Shown: positions 1-6,824, counted from the stretch's first letter. The stretch is DNA of 8,862 nt from Deltaproteobacteria bacterium (GCA_019307645.1 JAFDJF010000047.1:1-8862), one strand, 5' to 3'. A program made the numbers and translations. Notes: generated by a model from the letters alone, not told the origin.

Positions 1-181
1 TAATTATTTTCCAATAAAGAAGCGCCTTATGCAATTCCCCGGTTTTTTCACATTCCAACGCTCCTGCCCGGCAACGTTCAGACAAAGTGAGATCCGCACG
101 ATGCTCCTTGAACAATCCGGCACACCCCGAAAGATTCATGACAATACAAAGTAAAAAGATACTTGGCAGTAATTCTTTCAT
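1..181 (-). CDS. Putative outer-membrane lipoprotein, TPR-like, partial (3' end outside window)
   Basis: The reading frame starts at ATG 181-179 and stays open for 60 codons to the window edge, so the C-terminus is missing. The N-terminus (MKELLPSIFLLCIVMNLSGC) is a short lipoprotein signal peptide with lipobox L17-S18-G19-C20. The residue after the cysteine is Ala, not Asp, which would suit sorting to the outer membrane. Residues about 36-60 (A-L-E-C-E-K-T-G-E-L-H-K-A-L-L-Y-W) look like one helix pair of a tetratricopeptide repeat. The start codon overlaps the stop of the upstream deacetylase gene as ATGA, so translational coupling is expected and the two proteins may act together in the envelope. 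The lipoprotein call is firm from the signal; the TPR call is inferred from a single partial repeat. Confidence 0.72.
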   Translation of the reverse strand, partial: MKELLPSIFLLCIVMNLSGCAGLFKEHRADLTLSERCRAGALECEKTGELHKALLYWKII

Positions 182-1200
182 CTTAGTTCGCTTCTACTGA
201 ATACAGACAGATTGTCCTTAAATTGCTCCATGTTATCACTGCCGTGAATGACGGAACGATTAATCCGGTAATTGTCGACATAAAAGGGATTGCTCCCGCG
301 TTTTATTGTAAATGCCGCACGGTATCCCTCTTTTTTTACTAGTGCAGTTGCGAGATTGTTGGTTACCCCATAAGGGTATGCCATATACTTGCATTTCCGG
401 CCCAGCTGTTTTTCGATTATCTTTTTTGACTGGGAAAGCTCCCTTTGCACGGTCTTGAAATATTCCTTGAATGATTCTCCTTTATTCAGTTTTGTCAGAT
501 CGCGATGTGTCATGGTTTTGGATTGTACATCAAACCCGTTTTTTGCCAGTTCGTCTACCTGTTCCCATGACAAAGCCTTTGTGCCGCCAATGAAATCCGT
601 GTAGATAAAAAGAGTGGCAGGGAAACCATTGCGTTTTAAGACAGGAAACGCGATATCATAAAGAGAGCGCCAGCCGTCATCAAAAGTAATCACAACGCTT
701 TTCTTCGGAATCTGGCTTTTGAAATCAAGAAAGTCCAACAACTGGTCCAAAGTAATTACGTCATAGCCGTTTTCCTTGAGATATTTCATTTGCTCATTAA
801 AGGCCCCTTCAGAAACAATCAATTCACCTGTTTTATTCCTGGAAAAACCATAATAGGTAAGGATTGGGACTGTCTGACAGCCATCCGCTTTCAGCCCGCC
901 CCGGTTAAAAGGGCTCAGGGGAATTACCAGTTCCTGACCGGGCTTCACTGAAGCGATATTGTTGAATTCAGCAATTTGCCACGCTTTTTCCGGGTTATTC
1001 AAATAGTTGGCTGCCAGGGAAGAAAAATCATCCACAGCTTCCGCTTTGACGATGACGAAGTCATCAAAAACACGCTCTCGGGGAACAGTGGCGCAAGCAT
1101 TCAAGCCAAGAAGACATGACAGGAAAAAGCACCGGATAATGAGCTTTATCCTGTAGCTGGGAAATATTCTGGGAAACAAAACGATTAATCTCGTGTTCAT
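178..1200 (-). CDS. LysM and polysaccharide deacetylase (NodB-like) lipoprotein
   Basis: Predicted 340-residue envelope lipoprotein: basic N-terminus, hydrophobic stretch at about 20-35 and lipobox L33-N34-A35-C36. Residues about 48-95 fit a LysM glycan-binding domain (VIVKAEAVDDFSSLA start, PGQELVIP end). Residues about 110-335 fit a NodB/carbohydrate esterase 4 domain, which removes acetyl groups from N-acetylated sugars. Motif 1 is T172-F-D174-D175-G, motif 3 is A274-Y-P-Y-G278, and H319 fits the last motif. Motif 2, normally His-Ser/Thr-x-x-His, reads K228-T-M-T-H232, so one usual metal ligand is replaced by Lys. Activity is therefore uncertain. The ATG at 1200 is preceded by GGAAG about 12 nt upstream. 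The gene lies 83 bp after the cyclase and overlaps the next lipoprotein gene by 4 nt. Its substrate, exopolysaccharide or peptidoglycan, cannot be told. Confidence 0.87.
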   Translation of the reverse strand: MNTRLIVLFPRIFPSYRIKLIIRCFFLSCLLGLNACATVPRERVFDDFVIVKAEAVDDFSSLAANYLNNPEKAWQIAEFNNIASVKPGQELVIPLSPFNRGGLKADGCQTVPILTYYGFSRNKTGELIVSEGAFNEQMKYLKENGYDVITLDQLLDFLDFKSQIPKKSVVITFDDGWRSLYDIAFPVLKRNGFPATLFIYTDFIGGTKALSWEQVDELAKNGFDVQSKTMTHRDLTKLNKGESFKEYFKTVQRELSQSKKIIEKQLGRKCKYMAYPYGVTNNLATALVKKEGYRAAFTIKRGSNPFYVDNYRINRSVIHGSDNMEQFKDNLSVFSRSELR

Positions 1201-1283
1201 TGGTGAAAATAACTTCCACAGCTCTGCAGTAATAGGTTTTTAGCCAACGTTGCCATGTTTTTTATGCAACTAAAGGGTTCATC

Positions 1284-2990
1284 CTATTCTGTGCCCAGCA
1301 CCTTGAATATCTTAACAGGCCCTGTCTTGCCCTTTATTTCCTGAGGAGGAAGTTCCTCCAAGGCAATCATGCCACTGAGATTTTCTCGAACACTGCCGCT
1401 AATAATGATTTCCCCCGGGCCGGCCAGTCCGTTCAGGCGTGAAGCCATATTCACACAGTCACCTATCACCGTATATTCCATCTTGACCTGAGAACCGATA
1501 TTTCCCGAAACAATGATCCCTGAATCAATGCCGATGCCTATTGACCCGAGAAGTGGGTTCCCATCACTGCCGCCCTTGCCCAACTTGTGCTGCAAATAGA
1601 TTGCGGCCCTGACCGCCCTTTCAATATGGTCCTGGCGATAAACCGGTACGCCAAAAACACCCAAAATGGCATCACCGATGAACTTGTCAACATATCCACC
1701 GAACTGTATGATGGCTTTGGTGGCAATTTCAAAATATTCATTCAGCTCTTCCACGACCTCTTCCGGTTCTTTTGTATCAGCATAATGGGTAAACCCCCTT
1801 ATGTCGGCAAAAAAAACTGTCGCCTCATTTCTGTGCCCTTTAAGCCAGACCCTTTCCGGATCAGCTGCAATCATATCGAGAACTTCCGAGCCTACGTATT
1901 TGCCAAAGGATTTCTGTATTAATGAATTTTTCCACAATTCTTCGCCCAGATGATTAAAAGCCTTTGCCAGATTTCCAAGTTCGTCATTGCGGCCTAAGCT
2001 CACCTTATACTGATAGTTGCCTCTGCCAAATTCTTCAGTAGCCTGGAGCAGCGTTGATATGGGCCGGGAAAAACGGACTCCAAGCAAAATCGCTGTTATT
2101 ATACCAAAGAATATTATGGCAAGGGCTATCAAGGCAACCGTTGATCTCTCTTTGCTTATCAATTGTTCGATAAAATCAATAGACACACCCACATGAACTT
2201 CACCCACCTGTTTATCTTTAAATGTTATCGCTTGAGTAAGATTCAAGACGTGTTTGCCGTCCGGGAGGACATAATTAAAATACGTTACATCACCTTTTCT
2301 GCTTATCTTTTTCACATTGTCAATTTTCGAAAAGGCCTTGCCTATCATATTGTGATCCGTGTGTGCCCTTATCATATGCCTGTTGTCCACAATAACAGCG
2401 TAAAGAAGTTCCTCCTGATACGCTGCATTTTTTATCAACATATTCAACTGGAGTATATCATCCTGAAGAAGAGGGATTCGAGCGTTGTCAGCGAAATATG
2501 TCAGGCTTACCATGCCGATTCTTACAGTCTGCCGGTAAAGTCTTTCCTTCTGTCGACTGAAGATGACAAGATTTATTACAATTGTAGTCAGCAGAATAAC
2601 AAGTATTGTGGCGATAGAAAACTGGAGCCAGATTGGGACATGGGGGGAAGGAAGTCTCTCTACGAAAGTCCCTCGCACCTTGATTACAAGTTCTTTGATA
2701 TTGTCCGAAAGAGATGTTACGGATAGCTGATAGTGATCATTAATAGCCTTCACGACTTCTTCTTCTGAGGCATAGCCCAGTTCAACGATAATATGACCAA
2801 GACGGACAACCTGACCTCGTCGAACAAGTTTATCCTGCTGCACTTTAAGCGCTGTTTCCAGTTGATCTTTGGTGATAAGACCCTTTTTCTTTAAGACTTC
2901 ACCAATGATCATATCTTTAGTGGAAGATTTTCCCAGCGCCCTCCTGATTCTCGAGAACAGGGCTTTTACTTGTTCGACCGGCAATGCCAT
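1284..2990 (-). CDS. Membrane class III adenylate cyclase with MshEN-like N-terminus, Cache-like sensor and HAMP
   Basis: A 568-residue enzyme predicted to make cAMP from ATP. Residues 28-51 and 63-86 are two copies of an MshEN-type pattern (G-x-x-L-x-x-x-G...L-x-x-x-L); the second begins R63-L64-G65. Membrane helices at about 121-144 and 284-304 enclose a periplasmic sensor of about 140 residues that looks like a single Cache domain. HAMP follows at about 305-357 and the cyclase domain at about 385-560. Catalytic residues are all present: metal Asp D396 (FFADIRGFT) and D440 (GDA), adenine-selecting K436 and D511, and transition-state N514 and R518. The Lys/Asp pair argues for adenylate rather than guanylate cyclase. 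GAGG lies 9 nt before the ATG. It is probably first in a leftward unit with the two lipoprotein genes, and is divergent from the HDOD gene. The cyclase call is strong; cyclic-di-GMP binding by the N-terminus is inference. Confidence 0.9.
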   Translation of the reverse strand: MALPVEQVKALFSRIRRALGKSSTKDMIIGEVLKKKGLITKDQLETALKVQQDKLVRRGQVVRLGHIIVELGYASEEEVVKAINDHYQLSVTSLSDNIKELVIKVRGTFVERLPSPHVPIWLQFSIATILVILLTTIVINLVIFSRQKERLYRQTVRIGMVSLTYFADNARIPLLQDDILQLNMLIKNAAYQEELLYAVIVDNRHMIRAHTDHNMIGKAFSKIDNVKKISRKGDVTYFNYVLPDGKHVLNLTQAITFKDKQVGEVHVGVSIDFIEQLISKERSTVALIALAIIFFGIITAILLGVRFSRPISTLLQATEEFGRGNYQYKVSLGRNDELGNLAKAFNHLGEELWKNSLIQKSFGKYVGSEVLDMIAADPERVWLKGHRNEATVFFADIRGFTHYADTKEPEEVVEELNEYFEIATKAIIQFGGYVDKFIGDAILGVFGVPVYRQDHIERAVRAAIYLQHKLGKGGSDGNPLLGSIGIGIDSGIIVSGNIGSQVKMEYTVIGDCVNMASRLNGLAGPGEIIISGSVRENLSGMIALEELPPQEIKGKTGPVKIFKVLGTE

Positions 2991-3082
2991 GGATAGCGCC
3001 CTCGGTAGTATGACGTCGGAAAGTTTATGATTTATGGCCGTCCGCTTGAGTGAAAAAAATGTGAAGAAAAACAGGTGAGGCC

Positions 3083-3088
3083 ATCATA
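3083..3088 (-). promoter_or_regulatory. Possible -10 element for the cyclase gene
   Basis: On the minus strand this reads TATGAT, one mismatch from the sigma-70 consensus, 92 bp before the cyclase start and just downstream of an AT-rich stretch. No good -35 hexamer stands 16-18 nt upstream, so an activator may be needed or the match may be chance. Confidence 0.3.
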
Positions 3089-3213
3089 ACAATTTTTTAA
3101 TTTACAAAGATACCACAGAAGTCTTAAAATCTCAATTTTATCTGGATATGATACAGAATCAGGACCCTCTAATTCTTATTGACCTATCGAAAGGCAAACT
3201 GAAGTGTTTTCCC

Positions 3214-3241
3214 TTGACACACAAGAGGCATTGTCCATAAT
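3214..3241 (+). promoter_or_regulatory. Sigma-70-type promoter for HDOD-selA
   Basis: A perfect -35 TTGACA (3214-3219) and a -10 CATAAT (3236-3241) are separated by 16 nt. Transcription would start near 3248, giving a leader of about 80 nt before the HDOD start at 3328. No other promoter of this quality lies between here and selA, so it probably drives both genes. Confidence 0.65.
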
Positions 3242-3327
3242 ATTTGGCACTTTAGGACAGAAAACAGTGCGGATGGCCGAGCATAACCTATTAAATTTTT
3301 TAGGGAAATAGAAATACTGTCAGGCAT

Positions 3328-4197
3328 ATGGAAAAGAATGAACTTCAGGAAAAAATTTATTCGAAGATAGACGAACTTCCAACTCTCCCTGCAGTACTCC
3401 CCAGGCTCTTGAGTTTGATGGAAGACGAAAAAACCAGTGCAATGCATATAGCAGATGTTATTTCCCGTGACCCTGCACTGACGTCAAAAATTTTAAAAGT
3501 TGCCAACTCGGCTTATTACGGCTTTTCACAGGAGATATCAAGCCTGGAAAGGGCCATACCGCTGCTTGGCTTTAACATGGTAAGGTCCCTGGCATTATCC
3601 ATAGGAGTAATTGACACCTTGCCTTCAGGTAAAAAATCTCCTTATTTCTCCCCGAAAGATTTATGGATTCACGGTCTGGCTGTAGCAACGGTGATGGGGG
3701 AACTGGGGAAAAAATTTGGAGCAGATTCTAAAAATGAGCATTATTTTGTTGTTGGACTCCTCCACGATATAGGCAAGATTGTTTTTGATTTATTTTTCAG
3801 TGAGCTGTTTCAGCGGGCCCTTGAAGAAGCACACCGCAAGGAAAATGAGGGGCTTTATGCGGCGGAACGCAACGTTATCGGATTTGACCATGGTGAAGTT
3901 GGGGGCATGCTGCTGACCCGGTGGAAATTCCCTGACGTGATCAGCGCTCCCATTGCAGTTCACCATCGATCAGAATTTCCGGAAAACCCGGTCGCCGGGG
4001 ATGTCGCCATGCTCCGAATAGCCGATGTCCTGCCTCAGGAACTTGGCCTGGGGGCGGGAGGGAACCCCTTTCCCCCTGAGATTTGTAAAGCAGCTTTAAC
4101 AACCTTAAACATGTCTGAAAAAGAACTGGAAGATATCAGGGCGTATTTGGCCAGTGCTAAAGATGGAATCTATGCATTGTTCAGTGCGATGAATTGA
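3328..4197 (+). CDS. HDOD domain signalling protein
   Basis: A 289-residue soluble protein made almost wholly of a HDOD domain, an HD-related fold found in bacterial signalling proteins and usually not a proven phosphohydrolase. Hallmarks are the N-terminal L17-P-T-L20-P21, the R-D-P-A-L segment with K-V-A-N-S-A-Y-Y-G at about 57-65, and L-L-H146-D147-I-G-K150. Further histidines H115, H188, H212 and H213 sit where HD metal ligands could lie, so catalysis cannot be ruled out. There is no receiver, GGDEF or EAL domain. The ATG at 3328 is preceded only by a weak CAGG at 4 nt; the next Met would cut into the conserved start of the domain. Its TGA stop overlaps ATG 4197, and selA begins 32 nt downstream, so the two are very likely co-transcribed. 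A link between HDOD signalling and selenocysteine synthesis is suggested only by position. Confidence 0.88.
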   Translation: MEKNELQEKIYSKIDELPTLPAVLPRLLSLMEDEKTSAMHIADVISRDPALTSKILKVANSAYYGFSQEISSLERAIPLLGFNMVRSLALSIGVIDTLPSGKKSPYFSPKDLWIHGLAVATVMGELGKKFGADSKNEHYFVVGLLHDIGKIVFDLFFSELFQRALEEAHRKENEGLYAAERNVIGFDHGEVGGMLLTRWKFPDVISAPIAVHHRSEFPENPVAGDVAMLRIADVLPQELGLGAGGNPFPPEICKAALTTLNMSEKELEDIRAYLASAKDGIYALFSAMN

Positions 4198-4213
4198 TGG
4201 CTCTCCCTTTCAG

Positions 4214-4219
4214 AGGAGG
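4214..4219 (+). promoter_or_regulatory. Strong Shine-Dalgarno that fixes the selA start
   Basis: AGGAGG lies 10 nt before ATG 4230. Two earlier in-frame starts (TTG 4194 and ATG 4197) have no such site, and the codons they add look non-conserved, so 4230 is preferred. Confidence 0.85.
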
Positions 4220-4229
4220 ATACCGCGTT

Positions 4230-5675
4230 ATGGCCCAGGAAAAACAGACCTTGTTCAAAAAAATACCGGCGGTAGACCGTTTGTTACTAAGCCCAACAGT
4301 GTCGGAGGCCTCGGCTATTTATCCTCGTGACCTGATATTAAAGGCTGTCAATCATGTGCTTGACAAACTTCGAACTCGAATTCAAAAAGGGGAAGACGTT
4401 GAAGAAAAATCTGAGTTGAGTATTGACGCGCTTTCAAACCGAATCGTGAGGAGGCTGGAACTGATATCCAGGCCGAGTCTGAGACCGGTGATCAATGCCA
4501 CGGGTGTGGTGATCCATACCAACCTGGGGCGATCGATCCTGCCTGAAAAGGTTCTTAAGAAGTTCAGGCCCCTTGCGGGCGGTTACAGCAATCTGGAATA
4601 TGATCTGGATCAGGGGGAAAGGGGGAGCCGATATTCTCATGTGGAAGGGATCCTGAAGGAATTGACTTCCGCCGAGGCCGCCATGGTGGTAAATAACAAT
4701 GCAGCGGCTGTTCTCATTGCCCTTGAGACTCTGGCAAAAGGACGGGAGGTCGTCGTCTCCCGAGGCCAGCTGGTTGAAATAGGAGGATCTTTTCGAATCC
4801 CCGATGTCATGCGCAAAAGTGGTGCAAAAATGGTGGAGGTGGGAACCACAAACAAAACACACCTGCGGGATTATGAAGAGGTTATCGGCCCTGAAACGGC
4901 TCTTTTGCTGAAAGTCCATACGAGCAATTTCCAGATTGTGGGTTTCACTGAAGAGGTGAGTATGGCTGAGCTTTCATCCCTTGGTAAGCAATATGGGATC
5001 CCCGTTATGGAGGATCTGGGCAGCGGATGCCTGGTGGATTTGTCAGAATATGGTTTGATAAAGGAACCTACCGTTCATGAGGTCTTGGCCCACGGCGCTG
5101 ATCTGGTCACTTTTAGCGGAGACAAGTTGCTGGGCGGACCTCAGGCCGGCATAATTCTGGGACGAAAGGATCTGGTAGACGCAATCAAGAGGAACCCGCT
5201 CTGCAGAGCCCTCAGGATTGACAAACTAACCCTGCTGGCCCTTGAAGAAACGTTAAGATTGTACAGGGATGAATGGATCGCGGTAAAAGAGATCCCCACC
5301 CTGAAGATGATATGTCAATCCTACAGCTCACTGGAAAAAAAAGCGGGGCGGCTTCTCAAGCTGGTGGGGAAATTAAAAACCGGAAATTTTTCCATTGAGC
5401 TTACAGACGGCAACTCCAAAGTAGGCGGGGGTGCACTGCCGCTTTTGGAACTGTCGAGCCGCTTGCTCTGTCTGGTCCCCAAGAAGCTGTCTCCCCAATT
5501 CATGGAACGGTGGTTGAGGGCACTTGATCCTCCGGTAATCACAAGACTGGAAAAGGAAAGGGTTTTACTGGATGTGAGAACCATCCAGGAAAAAGATCTT
5601 AAGACAATAGCGCAGGCAATCAGGGAACTGGCCATTTTGGAGCAGCCAGGGGCAGGGGATTCTAACGGCCTTTAA
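4230..5675 (+). CDS. selA: L-seryl-tRNA(Sec) selenium transferase
   Basis: SelA is a PLP enzyme that converts Ser-tRNA(Sec) to Sec-tRNA(Sec) with selenophosphate, in the cytoplasm. The 481-residue length is close to the roughly 463 of E. coli. Visible family features are the N-terminal L-F-K-K-I-P-A-V-D-R-L-L, the R-P-V-I-N-A-T-G-V-V-I-H-T-N-L-G-R block at about 85-101, a Gly-rich N-N-N-A-A-A turn at 155-160, E-D-L-G-S-G, and the PLP lysine K299 in T-F-S-G-D-K-L-L-G-G-P-Q-A-G. The ATG at 4230 is chosen for its Shine-Dalgarno and for the normal SelA start it gives. It follows the HDOD gene by 32 nt. The end is unusual: TAA, TGA and TGA in a row (5673-5681). selB, the usual neighbour, is absent; a repeat follows instead. 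No key residue appears lost. Confidence 0.96.
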   Translation: MAQEKQTLFKKIPAVDRLLLSPTVSEASAIYPRDLILKAVNHVLDKLRTRIQKGEDVEEKSELSIDALSNRIVRRLELISRPSLRPVINATGVVIHTNLGRSILPEKVLKKFRPLAGGYSNLEYDLDQGERGSRYSHVEGILKELTSAEAAMVVNNNAAAVLIALETLAKGREVVVSRGQLVEIGGSFRIPDVMRKSGAKMVEVGTTNKTHLRDYEEVIGPETALLLKVHTSNFQIVGFTEEVSMAELSSLGKQYGIPVMEDLGSGCLVDLSEYGLIKEPTVHEVLAHGADLVTFSGDKLLGGPQAGIILGRKDLVDAIKRNPLCRALRIDKLTLLALEETLRLYRDEWIAVKEIPTLKMICQSYSSLEKKAGRLLKLVGKLKTGNFSIELTDGNSKVGGGALPLLELSSRLLCLVPKKLSPQFMERWLRALDPPVITRLEKERVLLDVRTIQEKDLKTIAQAIRELAILEQPGAGDSNGL

Positions 5676-5690
5676 TGATGACAATTCCGC

Positions 5691-5801
5691 AAAAAGTCGT
5701 CACTCCGGTGGAAACCGGAGTCCAGACAAGCTGGAACTATTTGATATAACTGGATTCCGGTTTCCGCCGGAATGACGAAGGAGGGTGTTTCCCGACTTTT
5801 T
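5691..5801. repeat. Nested-palindrome intergenic repeat (paired REP/MITE-like element)
   Basis: The left arm (5691-5725) and right arm (about 5750-5801) are imperfect inverted copies. Both outer ends carry AAAAAGTCG (5691-5699; complement at 5793-5801), and the inner 26-nt cores (5700-5725 and 5750-5775) match at 23 positions. Each core is itself a hairpin: CTCCGGT/ACCGGAG with loop GGAA (5703-5720) and ATTCCGG/CCGGAAT with a 6-nt loop (5754-5773). A small TCCAG/CTGGA stem sits between them (5721-5735). This architecture is that of a non-autonomous dispersed repeat. It begins 15 bp after the selA stop. No transposase is present in the window. Confidence 0.82.
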
Positions 5802-5865
5802 ACGAGGCCATCAAAAAGTGAGCTAAAGTGCCCTATTTAGCACGGCATGGCCCACTGACCCTGAC

Positions 5866-5880
5866 TCCCGCAAAGCGGGA
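5866..5880. other. Perfect GC-rich hairpin
   Basis: TCCCGC (5866-5871), loop AAA, GCGGGA (5875-5880). It has no T-run on either strand. It sits 8 nt before the next hairpin and may form one compound structure with it between the convergent selA and DUF3800 genes. Confidence 0.6.
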
Positions 5881-5888
5881 TCTTCGAC

Positions 5889-5910
5889 GGTCCCCGAGGA
5901 CCAGGTTTTT
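5889..5910 (+). terminator. Candidate intrinsic terminator for HDOD-selA
   Basis: The stem GGTCC/GGACC with loop CCGA (5889-5902) is followed after AGG by five T residues (5906-5910). The stem is only 5 bp and the T-run is offset by 3 nt, so termination may be weak. It lies about 215 bp after selA and just before the end of the convergent DUF3800 gene. Confidence 0.4.
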
Positions 5911-5929
5911 GAAGCCCAAACACAAACGC

Positions 5930-6595
5930 TCACCATTGACCGGCTAGTGTCTCCCACCACGGTGTCAAATCAACCTTTCTTTTTAGAATATCATATGCCT
6001 CGATCTCGTTATCTTCATATTTTTTCCACATGATATGACCAACCCAATCAATGAACTGGAGATTCAATGCCTTGTGGCTTTCCTGGGGCCGGTTCTCAAC
6101 GACAGTATTGGAATCAACTTCAAACCAGAGCGCTGTCTGAAGATAATCTGCCAGGAGGTTCCCGTTTTTCGCTTTAATCGACCGTTTGTCAGGGATAAAC
6201 GTTACGCTGGATTCCCCCTTGATTTTATCAAGCAGGATAAGCCGGTTAACATAATTAAAAAGCCTGCCGGAGTCACAGTAAACAGGGTCCTTTATTGTTC
6301 GCTTATTTATCGTCACGGAAAAAACATTAATCTCAGGGTGCTGGGCCAATAATTTCCCTGTTTGAGTGGCAAAATATACCCTTTCATGACGCGTTAAATG
6401 TGATCCTTTCAGCTCAACACCGGCCGACTGTTTTCTTTTGTTGTAAAGCTTTCTTACAACTCTCTTGGGAAGGTGTGATAATTCTACTGGGGTAAGGAGG
6501 AAGGAAATCGTCAAATAACGGCTTGAACCGCCCTTTCGGAACGGTTGATCAAATGTAAAACCAAGGTCTCCACTCTCATCAAGGTATATGTGCAT
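5930..6595 (-). CDS. DUF3800 family protein
   Basis: A 221-residue soluble protein of unknown function. The N-terminus M-H-I-Y-L-D6-E7-S8-G9-D10 is the signature of DUF3800, followed by E61-L-K-G-S65, a P-D136-K-R segment and a late Q-F-I-D183-W-V-G-H block. The spread of acidic residues (D6, D136, D183) resembles an RNase H-like nuclease core, but this is inference and no activity is established here. Family members are often single genes in variable, mobile-element-rich regions. That fits this case: the gene is alone on its strand, convergent with selA and flanked by two inverted-repeat elements. The start at 6595 has no clear Shine-Dalgarno, but it gives the canonical family N-terminus. 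The length is near full for the family, so it looks intact. Confidence 0.85.
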   Translation of the reverse strand: MHIYLDESGDLGFTFDQPFRKGGSSRYLTISFLLTPVELSHLPKRVVRKLYNKRKQSAGVELKGSHLTRHERVYFATQTGKLLAQHPEINVFSVTINKRTIKDPVYCDSGRLFNYVNRLILLDKIKGESSVTFIPDKRSIKAKNGNLLADYLQTALWFEVDSNTVVENRPQESHKALNLQFIDWVGHIMWKKYEDNEIEAYDILKRKVDLTPWWETLAGQW

Positions 6596-6632
6596 GAGAT
6601 CTCAATACAAAAAATAGCGGACCCTGGCGCCG

Positions 6633-6649
6633 GCATATTCAAAATATGC
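6633..6649. repeat. Short perfect palindrome upstream of DUF3800
   Basis: GCATATT (6633-6639), loop CAA, AATATGC (6643-6649). It lies 38 bp before the DUF3800 start codon, a plausible operator position. It has no T-run for a terminator, so a protein-binding role is possible but unproven. Confidence 0.5.
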
Positions 6650-6758
6650 TTAGGATACCCATTCAGGCATCACGGCCGACCAGGATTTACCCGCTAAACT
6701 TGTTCAGGATAGTCCATTTCTCATTTGCTGAAACAGGACACCCCTCGCCACTGCGCTT

Positions 6759-6824
6759 AGGGTTCGCGCAAAAATAACTTCATATTATTGGCGCTCAGAT
6801 TTAGGTTAGGTTTGCGCGAGCCCT
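6759..6824. repeat. 66-bp inverted-repeat element (MITE-like or hairpin)
   Basis: The left arm AGGGTTCGCGCAAA (6759-6772) and right arm TTTGCGCGAGCCCT (6811-6824) are inverted copies with one mismatch in 14, which would pair as G-U in RNA. The 38-bp interior holds a TTAGG direct repeat (6801-6810). ACTGC occurs outside both arms (6750-6754 and 6826-6830), a possible but imperfectly placed target-site duplication. Confidence 0.7.

Larger units (their letters stand above)
2991..3327. other. Divergent intergenic region between cyclase and HDOD genes
   Basis: This 337-bp AT-rich region separates the leftward cyclase unit from the rightward HDOD-selA unit and must hold both promoters. Apart from the promoter candidates listed, I see no CRP-like TGTGA/TCACA palindrome, no strong hairpin, no riboswitch-like fold and no convincing small ORF. 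Confidence 0.6.

Noticed and set aside
1249..1270. GTTGC/GCAAC hairpin between cyclase and deacetylase genes as a terminator
   Set aside because: The stem is short and the T-rich part is in the loop on the plus strand; no T-run follows on the minus strand where the genes are read.
2163..2726. A 187-codon open frame on the plus strand
   Set aside because: It lies wholly antisense to the sensor and membrane part of the cyclase, has no ribosome-binding site and resembles no family.
3245..3260. TGGCAC as a sigma-54 -24 element
   Set aside because: The -12 GC-containing element is absent at the required spacing.
4194..4229. Longer selA starting at TTG 4194 or ATG 4197
   Set aside because: The strong AGGAGG at 4214-4219 points to ATG 4230, and the extra residues do not fit a SelA N-terminus. 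Coupled initiation at 4197 through the TGATG overlap remains a remote possibility.
4195..4260. HDOD TGA stop read through as selenocysteine
   Set aside because: The extension is short, would overlap selA in another frame and ends soon at TAG; it has no family sense and no evident SECIS hairpin.
5676..5929. tRNA-Sec gene next to selA
   Set aside because: The hairpins there do not build a tRNA cloverleaf; they are explained by the repeat and the terminator-like stem.
6805..6811. GTTAGGT as an integron attC core
   Set aside because: It fits GTTRRRY, but the partner RYYYAAC and the paired inner boxes are missing from the left arm of the inverted repeat.
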